Source of the DNA: Parapedobacter composti
GTDB lineage: Bacteria; Bacteroidota; Bacteroidia; Sphingobacteriales; Sphingobacteriaceae
Assembly (NCBI RefSeq): GCF_900112315.1
Contig: NZ_FOLL01000001.1
Coordinates: forward strand, 124,001 to 188,000
Direction: 5' to 3'
Length of the DNA stretch: 64,000 bases
Made by a program: the position numbers and the translations under genes. Shown one piece after another: positions 42,186-51,404 of this stretch. How positions within the stretch are numbered: position 1 is the first letter of the stretch; every line of letters starts with the position of its first letter. Below the pieces are notes generated by a model. That model ran no database searches and was not told the DNA's origin. It was given only the letters and a program-made list of their open reading frames with translations.

Positions 42186-45100
42186 ATGAAAAAAGTGCAA
42201 CTATCAACATGGCTAAATAGCTTCGTGTGTTGTTTTCTGCTGTTCGCCATGCAGCAATTGTATGCGCAGGAGATACCGGTGGCCGGTGTGGTGCGCGATC
42301 AACAGGGGAATCCGCTGCCCGGAGTCAGCGTCGTTGAACGGGGTACCGGCAAAGGAGTGAAAACCGATGAAAACGGTTTTTATGAGATTAGCATAACGTC
42401 CGCCGGACGAACGCTGATTTTTTCATCGGTAGGTTTCCATGCGCAGCAACATGTGATCCGGGCAGCGGCTGGGAGCTTCGACATTACGTTGGAAGAAGAC
42501 TTATCCAGCTTGGATGAGGTGGTCATCATCGGCTATCAGGATGTAACCCGCCGGAAGACAACGGGTGCTATTGCCTCGGTAAAAGGAAAAGAGTTCGAGA
42601 ACACGCCTTATACGACATTCGATGCCATGTTACAGGGCCGGGTAGCGGGTATGACGGTATTGAGCCCGTCCGGAGAGCCGGGCACAAATAATATTGTCAA
42701 TATCCGTGGGAGCAGCAACCTTGAGTTGGCCAATAATTCCATTTCCGCGCCTTTATACGTGATAGACAACATCATCTATGATGTAAATGACTTCGGTTCG
42801 GCCTATGGGGCAAACCCGTTGCAGTCTATCAACCCCAACGACATCGAATCTGTCGATATCCTGAAAGATGCTTCGGCATCAGCCATCTATGGGGCCCGGG
42901 CTGCGAATGGGGTAATCATTGTTAAAACCAAGCGGCCGATGGCCGGTAAACCGGAAATCCGCGTATCGGCGTTTTACGGTATTGCTGATCGCCCGGCGAT
43001 GAAGCCCATACAAGTGGGAACCGCGGAACGGCGTCTCAAAATGGATATGCTCTATATCGGCGGCAATGACAACTGGTTTTATAATAATCAGCTGAGCATG
43101 ATGCTGACCGATAGCCTGAATCCGGCATTTAACAACAATACCGACTGGCAAGGGCTGTTCCTGCGGGCTGCCGCCCTGAATAACGTCAATGCCAGCGTGG
43201 GGGCGAGTACTGAAAATTTCACTTATCGTTTTTCTGTGCAGCGGTATTACGAGGAAGGCGTGATGATCGGCTATGAAAATGACAACGTCACACCTCGCAT
43301 CTTCCTGCAGGCCAATCCCACACCGAATCTCCAGTTCGAAACTAACCTGTTTGCCGGTCTCACAAGGGCCAAGCATGGCTCGGGAGATGGTGTGTACGGA
43401 TCCAAGTATCCTTTTAACACTTGGGGGTTCCCGTCGTCGTTCTGGCAGATTACCGATGAGGAAGAGGCGGTGTATACCGGCAGGTACGACGACTTGATGG
43501 ACAATGACAGGACGACCAGCATTAATGGCAATACGGCTTTTACCGTCAAAAAGGTTGTTGTTCCGGGACTGTCTTTTCGTACGCAATTCTCTTATAACAT
43601 CAACAACAATACGCGTGATCTCTTCCAGCCGGGCCTGATTACGCCGAACCGCAGGAACTATGCGCGGAGCTGGGTGTACCAGAACCAGCGCTGGGAAGTG
43701 GAAAGTTTTTTTAATTATATCAAGACCATTAAAGATGACCACACGTTGTCCGGCGTGCTGGGCTACGGTATGGAAAAGAATACGCAAAACAACCGCTTCG
43801 CGTCCGGCTGGAATGACAACAGCACAGTGGTCAAATCCGTGTCTGGCATACCCTCCGGGCCGGATCTGTATGCCTGGACCGACCTCGCAGAACGCTCGCG
43901 GGTGTCGGTGTTCGGGCGCCTAAGTTACGACTACAAGGGACGCTACCTCTTATCCGGTAGTTACCGTCAGGATGCTTCGTCACGGTACAGCCGAGACAAT
44001 CGCTGGGGTGTGTTCCCAGCCGTGTCGGCAGGATGGGCCGTATCGGAGGAACCATTCTTTGAGCCGCTTAAGCATGCGGTGTCTTTCTTCAAATTCCGGG
44101 GAAGTTATGGGCTTACCGGCTTGGATCCAGGCAGTTACTATGCGCAATACATGACGCTTGGCTTCAACGCTGGATACGTAGGAGCGGTGTTGGATAACGG
44201 CAATGAAGTGGCCCCCAATACGTATAACGGCACCACCGTAACCTACCCGAATTATCAGAACGCAGCCTCCTCACCCGGTATCCGCTGGGAACGCACGCCG
44301 CAGTTTAACGTGGGGGTCGACGCCAATTTCATCGAGGACCGGATATCGGTAACGGCCGACTACTATATCCGTAATTCCCAATCCTTGGTATTCCAGTCGC
44401 CCGCACCCTTGACCACGGGCTTTTCTCAGCTGACCGGCAACTTTGTTGATATCCGCAATTCGGGGGTAGAACTGACGATCAATTCGGTAAATACGCGCGC
44501 CGGGGCTGCCTTCCATTGGAGTACCAATTTCAACATCGCCTTTAACAAGAATATGGTTACCGGACTGCCCAACGGAGGGCGTGAGTTCCGTACGGGGCCG
44601 CCCTGGATGGAACGTACATTGAATATCGGGCAACCGTTGTTCCCCTTTCAGGTATGGCGGGTTAATGGGGTTTTCGCCACGGACGCCGACGTGCCCATCG
44701 ATCCGCTCACCGGCAACAGGTTACGCAACGGTCTCACCGGACAATACTATAAAGCAGGCGACCCGGCACCTGTTGATGTTAATGGCGACTACATTATCGA
44801 TTACCTCGACAAGATTTCTTTAGGTGATCCCAACCCGCGGGTTGTTGGGGGGTTAACTAATAGCTTTGCCTACAAGGGGTTCACTTTGCAGGTGCTTGTC
44901 ACCTTCGTAGAGGGGCGGAGCTTGTGGAACGGTTACTTGTCCGACCGGCTGCAGGATGCTGGGTCGCCTACCTTGTTTACCACCTGGGGAACCAATTCAG
45001 CGATTGCGGGCGACTTCAACCTGTCTGACTTCTGGCTGCGGCCGGGTGATCGATCGCGTTTTCCGAACCTGTTTTCCAATACGGTGGACAACTGGCACAT

Positions 45101-45356
45101 TGCTCAGAATTATTTCGTAGAGAATGCCAGTTTTGTGAGGCTTAAGAACATCCAGCTGGGGTATAACTTGCCGCAGAAAATCGTCGACAAGCTGAGGTTC
45201 AGGTCTATCCGGCTGTTCAGTGTGGTCGATAACCTGTATATCCGCTCATGGTCAGACACCCCAGACCCCGAAGCCGTTGAGCCGAATGGTTACTCCACCG
45301 GGAATGGATATCCTATTCCTAAGAAGTTCACGTTTGGAATTGATGTATCATTTTAA
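42186..45356 (+). CDS. SusC-like TonB-dependent transporter, second locus
   Basis: A 1056-residue protein. Signal peptide about 1-27 (CCFLLFAMQQLYAQE), carboxypeptidase-D-like domain about 30-110 (VAGVVRDQQGNPLPGVSV), then the junction DEVVIIGYQDVTRRKTTGAI. The plug (MLQGRVAGMTVLSPSGEPG) and a barrel ending FTFGIDVSF complete it. It has the SusC layout and a SusD gene 11 bp downstream. No glycoside hydrolase lies in this operon. The partners are lipoproteins and a predicted metalloprotease, so the cargo may be peptide or glycopeptide rather than plain glycan. Confidence 0.93.
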   Translation: MKKVQLSTWLNSFVCCFLLFAMQQLYAQEIPVAGVVRDQQGNPLPGVSVVERGTGKGVKTDENGFYEISITSAGRTLIFSSVGFHAQQHVIRAAAGSFDITLEEDLSSLDEVVIIGYQDVTRRKTTGAIASVKGKEFENTPYTTFDAMLQGRVAGMTVLSPSGEPGTNNIVNIRGSSNLELANNSISAPLYVIDNIIYDVNDFGSAYGANPLQSINPNDIESVDILKDASASAIYGARAANGVIIVKTKRPMAGKPEIRVSAFYGIADRPAMKPIQVGTAERRLKMDMLYIGGNDNWFYNNQLSMMLTDSLNPAFNNNTDWQGLFLRAAALNNVNASVGASTENFTYRFSVQRYYEEGVMIGYENDNVTPRIFLQANPTPNLQFETNLFAGLTRAKHGSGDGVYGSKYPFNTWGFPSSFWQITDEEEAVYTGRYDDLMDNDRTTSINGNTAFTVKKVVVPGLSFRTQFSYNINNNTRDLFQPGLITPNRRNYARSWVYQNQRWEVESFFNYIKTIKDDHTLSGVLGYGMEKNTQNNRFASGWNDNSTVVKSVSGIPSGPDLYAWTDLAERSRVSVFGRLSYDYKGRYLLSGSYRQDASSRYSRDNRWGVFPAVSAGWAVSEEPFFEPLKHAVSFFKFRGSYGLTGLDPGSYYAQYMTLGFNAGYVGAVLDNGNEVAPNTYNGTTVTYPNYQNAASSPGIRWERTPQFNVGVDANFIEDRISVTADYYIRNSQSLVFQSPAPLTTGFSQLTGNFVDIRNSGVELTINSVNTRAGAAFHWSTNFNIAFNKNMVTGLPNGGREFRTGPPWMERTLNIGQPLFPFQVWRVNGVFATDADVPIDPLTGNRLRNGLTGQYYKAGDPAPVDVNGDYIIDYLDKISLGDPNPRVVGGLTNSFAYKGFTLQVLVTFVEGRSLWNGYLSDRLQDAGSPTLFTTWGTNSAIAGDFNLSDFWLRPGDRSRFPNLFSNTVDNWHIAQNYFVENASFVRLKNIQLGYNLPQKIVDKLRFRSIRLFSVVDNLYIRSWSDTPDPEAVEPNGYSTGNGYPIPKKFTFGIDVSF

Positions 45357-45367
45357 TCCGATAGACC

Positions 45368-46846
45368 ATGATAAGGAAAATAGTTATCGTGCCAATCTGT
45401 ATGCTGCTGTTCGGCATAAGCGCCTGCAGCAGTTTCCTCGACCTGGAACCCCAGAGCAACCCGACCGATTTAAACTTTTGGAAGACCGAAGAGGACGCCA
45501 ATTCGGGCGTGGCTTCTATATATGCACTGCTGCGGCAAGCGTTCAATTATGCCGAAGGGATGAGCTTCTACGCGTATGGCGATCTGCCGTCTGACGAGTT
45601 CAGCACGGCAAACGGCGGCGTATGGCCTTTTCCTGAAGTGATTAACATGAACTGGTCGATGGCGGTTCCTTCTTCAGAGACCTGGCATGTCATGATGCGC
45701 CTTCGGCGATATGACCTGTTTTACCGGACCATTGACCAGGCCAACCGTGTGCTAAAATATGTGCCGGAAATGCCAGCCTCGGCATTTCCAAGCGAGGCAG
45801 TCCGCAACCGGCTCCTGGGCGAGGCGTATTATCTGCGTGCCTTCACCTATTTTTACATGAGCCGGGTTTGGGGCGGTGTGCCGATTGTAACGGCCACCGT
45901 ACCGGTAGATGAGGCGGAAGATCTCCCCGCCTCTCCGGCGGATGCCGTGCTGGCCCAGTGCTTGGCCGATATCGAAATAGCAAAAGGGTTGCTCAGCTGG
46001 GAGCGGGGCTCATCAACCAACAGGGCTGTACGGGCTAATAAGGCAGCGTTGTTTGCGTTAGCGGCACATGTGTATGCTTGGCAGGGAAATTATGCCCAAT
46101 GTGCGGTAGCTGCAGACTCGGTCATACAACGCGGCGGACTGGCTTATGTGGGGCGTGCGCGTAGTTCCTACCTTACCATATTTGAGGGGCAGTCGGAAGA
46201 AGGGATATTCGAGATTTCACAAAATGCGGCAAACGAGGGTACCAGACTGGGCGTAGGCTATTATACACTGGTTGAACCCTACCTGAGGGGCCAAGCGGGC
46301 AATCCGCGGCTGATGATTTCGCATAGCCGGATTGGTGAGCTTTATGCGAGCAACGATCTGCGCCTGGGGAGTGCCTTTGATATTACCACGAATGAGGTAT
46401 CTGCCGTCTGCATCAAGTATTCAAATGTTGCCTATACAAATGAAACGGCTAATGCAGTGGCGGTGTTCAAAAACAACATCATCGTGTTTCGGTATTCGGA
46501 CGTCAGGCTGCTGCAGGCAGAAGCGCTCGCGGCTACGGGCAACAGCGGTGCGGCGCTGGCTATCCTCAATGAAGTGCGAGCACAAGCCGGGTTGGGACAT
46601 TGGGATCAGAGCGGTGACTTGTTTTCCGAAATCATTGAAGAAAGGGGACGCGAATTGTTTCTTGAAGGACACCGTTATTATGACCTGATCCGTCTGGCTC
46701 GTTATAACGGAACCCTACGGTTTGGTCCGAAGATGACGTCCGCCGAATTCAACGCCGGGAAGTACTACTGGCCGTTTGACCCAACCTTGCTGAATGTAAA
46801 TAAACAGCTACGGCAAACGCCGTTTTGGAGCAGGATAAATATGTAA
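45368..46846 (+). CDS. SusD-like lipoprotein, second locus
   Basis: A 492-residue RagB/SusD family protein with lipobox GISAC (Cys20) and the motif SSFLDLEPQSNPTDLNFWKT. Helical repeats carry RNRLLGEAYYLRAFTYFYMS. The C-terminal ERGRELFLEGHRYYDLIRLA followed by YYWPFDPTLLNVN is diagnostic of SusD. It pairs with the SusC at 42186-45356 as the surface ligand-capturing lid. Substrate unknown. Confidence 0.92.
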   Translation: MIRKIVIVPICMLLFGISACSSFLDLEPQSNPTDLNFWKTEEDANSGVASIYALLRQAFNYAEGMSFYAYGDLPSDEFSTANGGVWPFPEVINMNWSMAVPSSETWHVMMRLRRYDLFYRTIDQANRVLKYVPEMPASAFPSEAVRNRLLGEAYYLRAFTYFYMSRVWGGVPIVTATVPVDEAEDLPASPADAVLAQCLADIEIAKGLLSWERGSSTNRAVRANKAALFALAAHVYAWQGNYAQCAVAADSVIQRGGLAYVGRARSSYLTIFEGQSEEGIFEISQNAANEGTRLGVGYYTLVEPYLRGQAGNPRLMISHSRIGELYASNDLRLGSAFDITTNEVSAVCIKYSNVAYTNETANAVAVFKNNIIVFRYSDVRLLQAEALAATGNSGAALAILNEVRAQAGLGHWDQSGDLFSEIIEERGRELFLEGHRYYDLIRLARYNGTLRFGPKMTSAEFNAGKYYWPFDPTLLNVNKQLRQTPFWSRINM

Positions 46847-46907
46847 GGAGCCATATTAAAAAGGTTATGTAACCGGCATCAATTGCCACAACAACACGAC
46901 ACGAATA

Positions 46908-48047
46908 ATGAAAACAGTTAATATTTCGAGGTTATTGTTTATCCCGCTTTCCGTAGCGGCGTTGTTAGCCGCCTGTGGCAAACAGGATTATTTGGTTGAC
47001 GGTGGGCGGCATGAGGCCCGGGTAAACCTGAGCACTTACGATTACTTAGCGCAACATCCGGCAGGGTTATTTGATACGCTGATTACCGTTATCGATCATT
47101 TCGGTTTGCGGGAGGAAATCAATAATGCGGCCACGTTCTTTGCGCCAACTAACTACTCCATCCGGCGTTTTTACCAACACAAGTGGAACGAACTCCGCGC
47201 CATAGATGAGAACGCAACATATTCACTGGATCAGATGCTGCAGGATATCGTAGTTGACTCGCTGAGGGCCTATATCTATCCCGATGGCCACTTTAGCCTG
47301 GCCAGCGCATCCACGCAGTATACACCGATTGCTAATGCTTCGGGAATAGAAGGTTTTAGGTATCATAAGCAGTTGCAGCCGCCGGGGCAGTGGTCGTTCC
47401 AGCCGGTCTACTATCTGTTTTACGTCAAAGTGCGGGGAGAGCAGGATGGGGTGGCCGACGACGGAACGGTGACCACCCCGGAGGGCGATTTGGCCGACCT
47501 GCGGATACGGTGTCAGACCCAAGGTATTGAAACCGCTACTGGAACTATCATCAATGTGTTGGCTAACAACCACACGTTTATATCGGATTTTAATCCGCCG
47601 CAGGAGGAAGTGGAGCCCGATTGGGGGATTGTGTTTGAATATGATTTGGCGTTCCCCTATGACGCAGCAAATTATTCCGGTACTACGGTATCCGTAAACC
47701 AAAGCCAGTTAGCCGATGCATTAGGGCTTTCAACGGCTGAAATCGTCAGCCTATTCGGCAGCACAATAATCTTCTACGGCGCAGAAAGTACCGGTGAGCT
47801 TAACCCTAACAGTACGGCAAATGCCCCGGGGCATTGGTTTGACGAGGAAGGCAATGTAACCAATTGGGGAGCCACCGCCCGGTTGTTTTCGGAGTACAAC
47901 GTGGCAGGCTTCAGCTTCACTATCGGCCAGTATCCAGGCCAGACCAATAGGGGAACGACGTATACCATCCGGCAAGCCATGGTCTATAACGATGGGGTTG
48001 GAGAGCCCATACAGGTTACCTTTATTTTTAACGTGACCATTGAATAA
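46908..48047 (+). CDS. Lipoprotein with fasciclin (FAS1) and DUF4859 domains
   Basis: A 379-residue lipoprotein, lipobox LLAAC with Cys23. Residues about 40-230 form a FAS1 domain (LSTYDYLAQHPAGLFDTL, ATFFAPTNYSIRRF, TGTIINVLANNHTF), a fold used for adhesion or surface assembly. Residues about 245-379 form a DUF4859 domain (FPYDAANYSGTTVSV to FTIGQYPGQTNRGTTYTIRQ). The same C-terminal domain ends the metalloprotease two genes downstream, at a visibly high level of similarity. It is third in the SusC/SusD operon. Likely a surface ligand-binding or scaffold protein; function not known. Confidence 0.78.
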   Translation: MKTVNISRLLFIPLSVAALLAACGKQDYLVDGGRHEARVNLSTYDYLAQHPAGLFDTLITVIDHFGLREEINNAATFFAPTNYSIRRFYQHKWNELRAIDENATYSLDQMLQDIVVDSLRAYIYPDGHFSLASASTQYTPIANASGIEGFRYHKQLQPPGQWSFQPVYYLFYVKVRGEQDGVADDGTVTTPEGDLADLRIRCQTQGIETATGTIINVLANNHTFISDFNPPQEEVEPDWGIVFEYDLAFPYDAANYSGTTVSVNQSQLADALGLSTAEIVSLFGSTIIFYGAESTGELNPNSTANAPGHWFDEEGNVTNWGATARLFSEYNVAGFSFTIGQYPGQTNRGTTYTIRQAMVYNDGVGEPIQVTFIFNVTIE

Positions 48048-48086
48048 GTGAATGCGCATAATAGGTGTAAACAAAAAATATCAAGG

Positions 48087-49058
48087 ATGAATGTGAGATT
48101 ATCGACGGTGTCGGCCCTTGTGGGAACGGCCGTGGCCATAGGAAGCTGTACCAAAGTAGAAAACGGGTACATCAGCGATTACATTACCTACAATATACAG
48201 ACACTGGAAGCCGTTCAGGGTCAGGTGGCTTATACCGGTTCACTGGTGTTGGATGGGAGCACATCACCTGTAAACGTGCGGTTGCTGAGCATCCGGGATA
48301 AGGAAACAGGGCGGGAGGCAACCGAATTCCTTGAAACATACGATATCGCGACGTTTCAGGGGGAGATTACAGCTGAAGACAATACATTGGAGAAGCTGAT
48401 GACCAAGATAGCCATCGCTAAGGTGCCGGCTATTATGATCAATGAAACAGGTGGCCGAGTGGGGCTTACCCGATCGACCACCAACGTAAATACCGGGTTG
48501 TATACGATTGATGTGGAGGTCACCAACGTCAGGGGAACAAAGGTACTCAATGAGGCGCTCGATATCCGACTGCTGCCGGCCGTGTCTCATAATATTTCCT
48601 ATCAGGCCATGACAACGTCGGACTTCGGGATAGAAGATAATTTTATTGATGCGAGCCAGCATCTTGAGATTGAAGTGCGGCGCGAGCCGACCGAAGAGAA
48701 TAAAATCATTCTGCAGTGGGTAGACCGAAACGGTACCCCATTCAACCCCAAGGCGGGCGAAATCATCAAACGGGGAGATCGGCCGACGTTTTCAGATTGG
48801 TCTCCTTATTTCCCCGAGGAGGTGACCGACACGGGCATCAGCTATAAATTCCCGAATACGGGCCTGAACTATCCGCTTATTCGGCAAATCAATTTGGCGG
48901 GATCTGCCTGGAATGACGGCATTGTCTACTACCGGGTGGTTGGATCAGCTACAGACATCAACAGGAACATCAACCCGGTGAGTACCATCAACTATCACCT
49001 GAACGGTACCTACACGGTAATTTATCATTTGAAAAACGTAGTCCGAACAGTCCGATGA
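48087..49058 (+). CDS. DUF5007-like lipoprotein
   Basis: About 323 residues from the ATG at 48087, chosen over a GTG at 48048 because it is preceded by AAGG and opens a proper lipoprotein signal (VGTAVAIGSC, Cys21). The beta-rich body (YISDYITYNIQTLEAVQGQV, VDVEVTNVRGTKVLN, then a conserved SWSPYFPEEVTDTG-like stretch) resembles DUF5007 proteins of other SusC/SusD loci. No catalytic motif is visible. Its stop overlaps the metalloprotease start by 4 bp. Probably a binding lipoprotein. Confidence 0.65.
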   Translation: MNVRLSTVSALVGTAVAIGSCTKVENGYISDYITYNIQTLEAVQGQVAYTGSLVLDGSTSPVNVRLLSIRDKETGREATEFLETYDIATFQGEITAEDNTLEKLMTKIAIAKVPAIMINETGGRVGLTRSTTNVNTGLYTIDVEVTNVRGTKVLNEALDIRLLPAVSHNISYQAMTTSDFGIEDNFIDASQHLEIEVRREPTEENKIILQWVDRNGTPFNPKAGEIIKRGDRPTFSDWSPYFPEEVTDTGISYKFPNTGLNYPLIRQINLAGSAWNDGIVYYRVVGSATDINRNINPVSTINYHLNGTYTVIYHLKNVVRTVR

Positions 49059-50911
49059 ATATCAGTTTGAGTTTGCTTAGGTGGATTTACCTTGTCATAG
49101 CCGTGCTGTTGCTGGCAGGCGCCTGCAAAAAGAAAGGCATCGCGCCGGAAATATTGCCCGAGGAGGAAGAGGGGCCGCAGGCCGGTACGCTGGGTGTCTA
49201 TATCCCCAAGGAGTTTGCGCAGATGGATCTGAACAGCAGCTTAAGCACATGGTCTTACGCCAGAAGCCGGCAGTCTGAACATTTTATCGTCTTCTGGGGG
49301 TTTGGCTATGGAAGTCATGATCCTAACTCGCCTGACGTTCCGCAGGCTTATCGTGTAGACATCGATGACCTGCTGGATAAGGCCGAAGAATTTTATGAGC
49401 TGAATATCAATACGCTGAAATTCGCCGAACGGGGCATCGGCCAATCCAATCTGGATCGGTATAAAATGATGATTTTCCTTCACTATACTACCGAATGGAT
49501 GGCCTACGGTGGTGGGTATGACGATGTCATCGGTGCCTTATGGATCAGTCCAAGCACAGCGCAACCCGTGGGGGCGACCATTGCACATGAAATCGGACAC
49601 AGCTTCCAATACCAGGTGCGTTGTGATTTGGGGGCCGCCCACGGCTTTCGGTACGGCTTCGGCGGCAATGGTGGAAACGGCTTCTGGGAACAGACCGCTC
49701 AATGGCAGGCTCACCAGAGTTATCCTGGCGAGAATTTTGGATCACATCATTTTTCGGTATACGCCGAAAACTATCATCGACATCAAATTCACGAATGGTA
49801 CCGTTATGCCAACTATTTTATTCACCACTATTGGGCGGATAAGCATGGGTTGGATATCATCGGCAGGATTTGGCGGGAAGCGATCCAGCCTGAAGACCCC
49901 ATTCAAGCGTACAAACGTATAACGGGCATCACTGACGCACAATTGAATGACGAGATCTACGATATGGCTACCAAGTTTGCCACTTGGGATATTGGGGCAC
50001 TACGCGATTTGGGTGCAAATCATATTGGGGCGTTGACCTATAAGTTTACCATGCTTGCAGACGGAACCCTGCGTGTTGCGTACGATCGTACCCCCGGCAC
50101 GACAGGATATAACGTCATCCCCCTGGAAGTACCGGATGCCGGCACCGAGGTTTCCATTGCCTTTACTGGCTTAATTAATAAGGCGGGGTACAACCCCATT
50201 GCTGTTCCTTCCCGTGCCGGCTGGCGGTATGGCTATGTTGCACTGCTTGGAAATGGCAACCGCGTATATGGGGATATGCAAAGTGGTACAAGCGGTACAG
50301 CCACCTTTACGGTTCCGCCCGGAACAGAGCGGCTGTTTTTCGTTGTTACCGGCGCCCCTGCCTCATATGCGCCACATGCCTGGGATGACGATGAGTCCAA
50401 CGACGAACAGTGGCCCTACGAGATAAAGGTTACGAATACCAATGTCATCGGATACCTGACGTTCGATGACGACGATGAACCGGAAGATATCACCTTTACC
50501 TATAATATCAGTTTTCCTTATGACGCCCAAAATTATTCGGGAACAACTGTGAGCGTTGACCAAGGGCAGCTTGGCTCTGCATTTGTCTTCCAGCCCAGTG
50601 ACATTGCTGCCCGGCTGTCCAGCGGAACGGTCTCGTTCTATGCGGTTGAACCGACGGGCACCTTAAATGGAACTACCACGGCAAATGGTTATGGACATTG
50701 GTTTGGCGCCAGTGGAAATGTGGTTCCATGGGGTGCTGACGCCCGTATTTTCTCGGAGTTTAACGCGTCGAATTTGGTGTTTACGATCGGACAGTATCCC
50801 GGGCAGACGACGGCAGGTGCCACGTATACCATCAGACAGGCCCTGGTATATGAGTACGAGCCGGGGCGAACCGTTCAGGCGACTTTTGTCTTTAACGTGA
50901 ACATCCAATAG
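49055..50911 (+). CDS. Surface lipoprotein metalloprotease (DUF6055-like) with C-terminal DUF4859
   Basis: A 618-residue lipoprotein, lipobox AGAC with Cys24, then KKKG and an acidic EEEEG. Residues about 65-320 look like the DUF6055 family (SEHFIVFWGFGYGSHDPN, VDIDDLLDKAEEFYEL). They contain the zinc motif HEIGH (His178, Glu179, His182) followed 30 residues later by Glu212 in GFWEQTAQWQ, a gluzincin-type arrangement. A beta region (about 330-470) and a DUF4859 domain (about 480-618) follow. The protease-like module at the end of a SusC/SusD operon is unusual and suggests a protein or glycoprotein substrate. Peptidase activity is predicted from the motif only. Confidence 0.75.
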   Translation: MNISLSLLRWIYLVIAVLLLAGACKKKGIAPEILPEEEEGPQAGTLGVYIPKEFAQMDLNSSLSTWSYARSRQSEHFIVFWGFGYGSHDPNSPDVPQAYRVDIDDLLDKAEEFYELNINTLKFAERGIGQSNLDRYKMMIFLHYTTEWMAYGGGYDDVIGALWISPSTAQPVGATIAHEIGHSFQYQVRCDLGAAHGFRYGFGGNGGNGFWEQTAQWQAHQSYPGENFGSHHFSVYAENYHRHQIHEWYRYANYFIHHYWADKHGLDIIGRIWREAIQPEDPIQAYKRITGITDAQLNDEIYDMATKFATWDIGALRDLGANHIGALTYKFTMLADGTLRVAYDRTPGTTGYNVIPLEVPDAGTEVSIAFTGLINKAGYNPIAVPSRAGWRYGYVALLGNGNRVYGDMQSGTSGTATFTVPPGTERLFFVVTGAPASYAPHAWDDDESNDEQWPYEIKVTNTNVIGYLTFDDDDEPEDITFTYNISFPYDAQNYSGTTVSVDQGQLGSAFVFQPSDIAARLSSGTVSFYAVEPTGTLNGTTTANGYGHWFGASGNVVPWGADARIFSEFNASNLVFTIGQYPGQTTAGATYTIRQALVYEYEPGRTVQATFVFNVNIQ

Positions 50912-50920
50912 GCAGTCAGG

Positions 50921-50950
50921 GCCGCATCATTTGTGGTGCGGCTTTTTTTT
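50921..50950 (+). terminator. Rho-independent terminator of the second SusC/SusD operon
   Basis: GCCGCATCA (50921-50929) pairs with TGGTGCGGC (50934-50942, one G-T pair), then eight T. It follows the metalloprotease stop by 9 bases and separates that operon from the GH127 gene. Confidence 0.85.
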
Positions 50951-51404
50951 GCTCCGGCCTGTTGCCGCATTTTTGCAATATCGGTCTAATTTTTGTCTGC
51001 CCGACCTCTTTCTACCCATCCCTTTTCCCTATACGATCCCGATAGGTATCCGATGAAATACGGTCAAATGGCCTTTTTACCGAAGTATTATTGGATATCT
51101 ATAGGATATCACACGGGAGAAGCACGGGAGAAGCACAGGTGAGGGTGCTACCGGGCACCGACCGGCGCTGAACTTGATTACGGGTTACAGTTTTTGGATA
51201 CCTGTTAATATCAGGTTATGATTAACTAAAATAGAATTATCGCTTAACACGGATTCTTTATAGTTTTAGACAGAATTATCCATCGTGTATCGCTTGTTTA
51301 ATGTATTAAATTAACAGGGTTTATTGAAAATCCTGCATAGGCTGTCTTTAAAAAGAAATAGAATAGTAGCGTAACGCAAGCTGCAATCTTTAAACAATAT
51401 TCGA
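50951..51404. other. 454-bp intergenic region ahead of the GH127 gene
   Basis: After the terminator the region holds short C-rich repeats near 51018-51060 (for example CCGATAGGTAT then CCGATGAAATA, 11 bp apart). A clear five-unit 11-bp array follows at 51093-51147, and then an AT-rich stretch to the ATG at 51405. The GH127 promoter should lie in the AT-rich part, but no exact TAnnTTTG is present. No convincing ORF. Confidence 0.6.
51093..51147. repeat. Five-unit 11-bp direct repeat array (GGATATCnnnn / GGGAGAAGCAC)
   Basis: Contiguous 11-bp units: GGATATCTATA, GGATATCACAC, GGGAGAAGCAC, GGGAGAAGCAC, AGGTGAGGGTG. Units 3 and 4 are identical. Unit length and number equal those of the array at 3241-3295, and the ATATCC/TATA content of units 1-2 resembles that array read on the opposite strand. 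Confidence 0.75.

Noticed and set aside
42879..43787. 302-codon minus-strand frame inside the second SusC gene
   Set aside because: Antisense to a conserved SusC plug and barrel region; no signal, domain or promoter.
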